Source: Bacillota bacterium (GTDB taxonomy: Bacteria; Bacillota; Peptococcia; Peptococcales; Peptococcaceae). Taken from it: a stretch of 7,489 bases of DNA. Below the pieces are notes generated by a model. The model made no database searches. It was not told where the DNA came from and saw only the letters and a program-made list of their open reading frames with translations. The stretch lies in contig JAEZVS010000117.1 in NCBI GenBank assembly GCA_023443145.1, forward strand, positions 1 to 7,489, in the 5' to 3' direction. This document shows positions 5,721 to 7,489 of this stretch, piece by piece; the stretch's first letter is position 1, and every line of letters begins with the position of its first letter. The translations under genes and the position numbers were made by a program.

Positions 5721-6050
5721 CTAATCCACCAAGTCGATGTCTTTTAATGCAGCCAACAGTTGGATAAAGCGTTCGTCGGTGATATAATAGGTTGACATTT
5801 GTCCGTTCTTTTTATAATTGACAATTTTATGGGCACGGAGCAATGCCAGATGTTGCGACAGCGACGATTGAGAAATGGTGGACACGCTGCTCAACAACTC
5901 GTGAATCTCATTCACGGAGCGTGGGCATTCAGATAAAATGGTGAGAATCATGAGACGGTTGGAGTTGCTTAAAAGCTTTAACATACTGGCAATTTTTACA
6001 TACTTATCATCTTCTTTAAGCAACGTCAGAACTTCATCATGAGTTAACAT
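5721..6050 (-). CDS. ArsR/SmtB-family winged-helix transcriptional regulator
   Basis: This 109-aa protein has the usual length of an ArsR-family repressor. After a helical start, MLKLLSNSNRLMILTILSECPRSVNEIHELL (23-53) matches the 'LKALSDPTRLRIL' region. The recognition helix lies in SQSSLSQHLALLRAHKIV (60-77), and the wing in YKKNGQMSTYYI (79-90). The metal-site ELCVC motif of ArsR/SmtB is absent. The only Cys is at 42, close to the position of the reactive Cys in BigR/SqrR-type sulfur sensors, but their second Cys near 108 is missing. The inducer is therefore unknown. AGGAGGT sits 6 bases before the start. The gene is divergent from secA and upstream of hpf on the same strand; no terminator was seen after it, so read-through into hpf is possible. 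Targets are not known; it may bind the shared 13-mers. Confidence 0.9.
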   Translation of the reverse strand: MLTHDEVLTLLKEDDKYVKIASMLKLLSNSNRLMILTILSECPRSVNEIHELLSSVSTISQSSLSQHLALLRAHKIVNYKKNGQMSTYYITDERFIQLLAALKDIDLVD

Positions 6051-6095
6051 AGATGCACCTCCTGCAGATAATCGTATTTAATGAGGATATAAATG

Positions 6096-6104
6096 ATTCT
6101 AACA
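6096..6104 (-). promoter_or_regulatory. Extended -10 promoter candidate for the ArsR gene
   Basis: On the minus strand TGTTAGAAT gives a TGn extension before TAGAAT (5 of 6). The sequence at the -35 position is poor. An alternative is TTTACA (6116-6111) with TTTATA 17 bases downstream, which is weaker at the -10 box. The leader would be about 40 bases. Confidence 0.4.
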
Positions 6105-6107
6105 CAT

Positions 6108-6120
6108 TTTTGTAAACATT
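6108..6120. repeat. Copy 2 of the shared 13-mer, upstream of the ArsR gene
   Basis: This is identical to the 13 bases at 5681-5693 and in the same orientation relative to its downstream gene. It lies immediately upstream of the proposed ArsR -10 region, which suits an autoregulatory operator. The function is inferred only from the repetition and position. Confidence 0.4.
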
Positions 6121-6167
6121 TCTATTCTATTTTTTTAATTTCCCTAATTATGTTATAAAAATTTTGG

Positions 6168-6181
6168 GAATGCGCACATTC
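6168..6181. promoter_or_regulatory. Inverted repeat next to the secA -35 box (candidate operator)
   Basis: GAATG and CATTC flank the 4 bases CGCA, six bases before the secA -35 hexamer. It does not match the Firmicute LexA box. A looser TTCCC/GGGAA repeat flanks the AT-rich stretch just upstream (6140-6170). No regulator can be assigned. Confidence 0.3.
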
Positions 6182-6186
6182 GCCGT

Positions 6187-6216
6187 TTGGTAAATAAGTC
6201 CGCACTGTGGTATAAT
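6187..6216 (+). promoter_or_regulatory. Promoter of secA with extended -10
   Basis: TTGGTA (6187-6192) is followed after 18 bases by a perfect TATAAT (6211-6216), preceded by TGG, which supplies the extended -10 TG. The transcript should start near 6223, giving a leader of about 115 bases before secA. Confidence 0.8.
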
Positions 6217-6226
6217 GTTTTATTGT

Positions 6227-6286
6227 ATGGGTTGCATCGGCATGAAAATGGCGGTGCATACCGCCAAATCATCGGTGCAACCCCAT
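6227..6286 (+). ncRNA. Structured 5' leader of secA mRNA (nested hairpins; possible upstream ORF)
   Basis: The outer stem pairs ATGGGTTGCA (6227-6236) with TGCAACCCCAT (6276-6286) with one bulged C. Inside it, TGGCGGT (6249-6255) pairs with ACCGCCA (6260-6266) around a 4-base loop. The structure begins within about 5 bases of the predicted transcript start. There is no T run after it, so it is not a terminator. The 5' arm bases TTGCAT (6232-6237) could instead pair with ATGCAA at 6290-6295, a possible alternative fold. The same stretch reads as a 27-codon frame from ATG 6227 to TGA 6308-6310, 28 bases before secA, without a ribosome binding site. I recognise no known riboswitch class. Confidence 0.45.
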
Positions 6287-6338
6287 TATATGCAAGAACC
6301 GACTTCATGATTTTTGGAAAGAAAAGAGTTGACCTTTC

Positions 6339-7489
6339 ATGGGCATTGATACCCTGTTAAAGAAATTTATTGATGACAATAAGCGCGATATTAAAAAACT
6401 GTCCAAAGTGGCAGATGCGGTAAACGGTCTTGCCGATACATACAAGACCATGTCCGATGAAGAATTACAGGCCAAAACGCCGGAATTTAAAGAACGCCTG
6501 GCCGGTGGCGAAACCTTAGACGATATTTTGCCCGAAGCCTTTGCGTTGGTGCGCGAAGCATCCACCCGCGTGTTGGGTATGCGGCATTTTGATGTGCAGA
6601 TTATGGGCGGTGTGGTGCTGCACCAAGGGCGCATCGCCGAAATGAAAACCGGGGAAGGGAAAACGCTGGTGGCCACGCTTCCGGTTTATTTAAATGCCCT
6701 AACCGGCAAAGGCGTACACGTCATCACCGTCAATGATTATTTGGCCAGCCGCGATGCGGAGCAACTGGGGCCGCTTTATGAATTTCTCGGTCTTTCGGTG
6801 GGGCTGATTGTGCATGGCCTTTCTTACGAAGAACGCCGTGCTTCTTACGCCTGTGACGTCACCTACGGCACCAATAACGAATTCGGCTTTGACTATTTGC
6901 GCGACAACATGGTGATGCACATGGAAAACATGGTGCAGCGCCCGTTAAACTATGCCATCGTCGACGAAGTGGACTCTATTTTAATTGACGAGGCCAGAAC
7001 ACCGCTCATCATCAGCGGTCCGGCGGCCAAGGCACGGGATCTTTATACGCCCATGGCTCAGGTGGCGCGGAAGCTGCGCCCGGAAGATTACACCTTTGAC
7101 GAAAAACTAAAAACCGTCTCCTTAACCGATGAAGGGGCGCAGCATGTGGAAGAAATCATCGGCCTGAAAGAGCCGCTCATGGCGGAAGAAAACATTGAAA
7201 TCAACCACCATGTGCTTCAGGCGTTGAAGGCGCAAGTACTTATGAAGCGTGACCGCGACTATGTGGTCTCCGACGGAGAAGTCATCATTGTAGATGAATT
7301 TACCGGTCGTCTGATGTATGGCCGCCGCTACAGCGAAGGGTTGCACCAGGCCATTGAAGCCAAGGAAGGTGTGAAAATTGAAAAAGAAAGCCAAACCTTG
7401 GCCACCATCACCTTCCAGAATTATTTCCGTATGTACAAAAAGCTTTCGGGTATGACCGGGACCGCCAAAACGGAAGAAGACGAATTCCG
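6339..7489 (+). CDS. secA: SecA preprotein translocase ATPase (partial, 3' end beyond window)
   Basis: The 383 complete codons present are the N-terminal part of SecA, the ATPase that drives unfolded preproteins through SecYEG. The Walker A motif is MKTGEGKT (102-109). The DEAD-type Walker B region is [22 protein letters not shown] (206-227), with DEVD at 209-212. Other hallmarks are [11 protein letters not shown] (131-141), [15 protein letters not shown] (176-190), the start of the preprotein cross-linking domain after about 228, then [30 protein letters not shown] (316-345) and [14 protein letters not shown] at the edge. The frame stays open to 7489. The ATG at 6339 is the first start after an in-frame TGA at 6330-6332. 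The ribosome binding site is weak (AAAGAG, about 11 bases away), unlike the strong sites of its neighbours, which fits regulated or leader-dependent translation. prfB commonly follows secA in Firmicutes but would lie outside the window. Confidence 0.98.
   Translation, partial: MGIDTLLKKFIDDNKRDIKKLSKVADAVNGLADTYKTMSDEELQAKTPEFKERLAGGETLDDILPEAFALVREASTRVLGMRHFDVQIMGGVVLHQGRIAEMKTGEGKTLVATLPVYLNALTGKGVHVITVNDYLASRDAEQLGPLYEFLGLSVGLIVHGLSYEERRASYACDVTYGTNNEFGFDYLRDNMVMHMENMVQRPLNYAIVDEVDSILIDEARTPLIISGPAAKARDLYTPMAQVARKLRPEDYTFDEKLKTVSLTDEGAQHVEEIIGLKEPLMAEENIEINHHVLQALKAQVLMKRDRDYVVSDGEVIIVDEFTGRLMYGRRYSEGLHQAIEAKEGVKIEKESQTLATITFQNYFRMYKKLSGMTGTAKTEEDEF

Overview
The window looks like chromosomal DNA of a low-to-moderate GC Firmicute (Bacillota), most likely a Clostridia- or Tissierellia-type anaerobe. 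This is inferred from strong AGGAGG-type ribosome binding sites, intrinsic terminators with T runs, a long-form HPF, a copper-amine-oxidase-N ('stalk') domain exported protein, a small Clostridia-type protein often labelled 'ribonuclease Z', and a permuted AhpF homologue of the kind found beside a single ahpC. Genus cannot be fixed from the sequence alone.

Layout. Positions 1-132 (+) are the 3' end of tuf (EF-Tu), closed by a strong terminator. Positions 335-2655 (+) are a peroxide-detoxification pair: ahpC (2-Cys peroxiredoxin) and a 546-aa flavoprotein with a thioredoxin-reductase core at the N-terminus and the AhpF-type double thioredoxin fold at the C-terminus. A terminator lies between the two. 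Positions 2845-3780 (+) encode a secreted stalk-domain protein with its own promoter. A bidirectional terminator near 3790-3819 separates it from a minus-strand block read right to left: an ArsR-family regulator (6050-5721), hpf (5593-5045), a small uncharacterised protein (4995-4582) and a lipoprotein DNA/RNA nuclease (4585-3893). The last two overlap by ATGA. Positions 6339-7489 (+) are the 5' part of secA, cut by the window edge, divergent from the ArsR gene.

How the genes work together. AhpC reduces peroxides and the permuted flavoprotein is its likely electron donor from NAD(P)H. HPF hibernates ribosomes as 100S dimers in stationary phase or stress. SecA drives protein export. hpf and secA are neighbours in many Firmicutes, but here hpf is inverted and an ArsR-type gene sits between them. 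The nuclease and its ATGA-coupled partner form a likely functional pair.

Points of most interest: the structured secA leader, which also reads as a possible 27-codon upstream ORF; the coupled nuclease/unknown-protein pair; an identical 13-mer in front of both the ArsR gene and hpf; and the terminators placed inside the ahpC-flavoprotein and hpf-small-protein tandems. I see no tRNA, rRNA, CRISPR array, insertion sequence or other mobile element.
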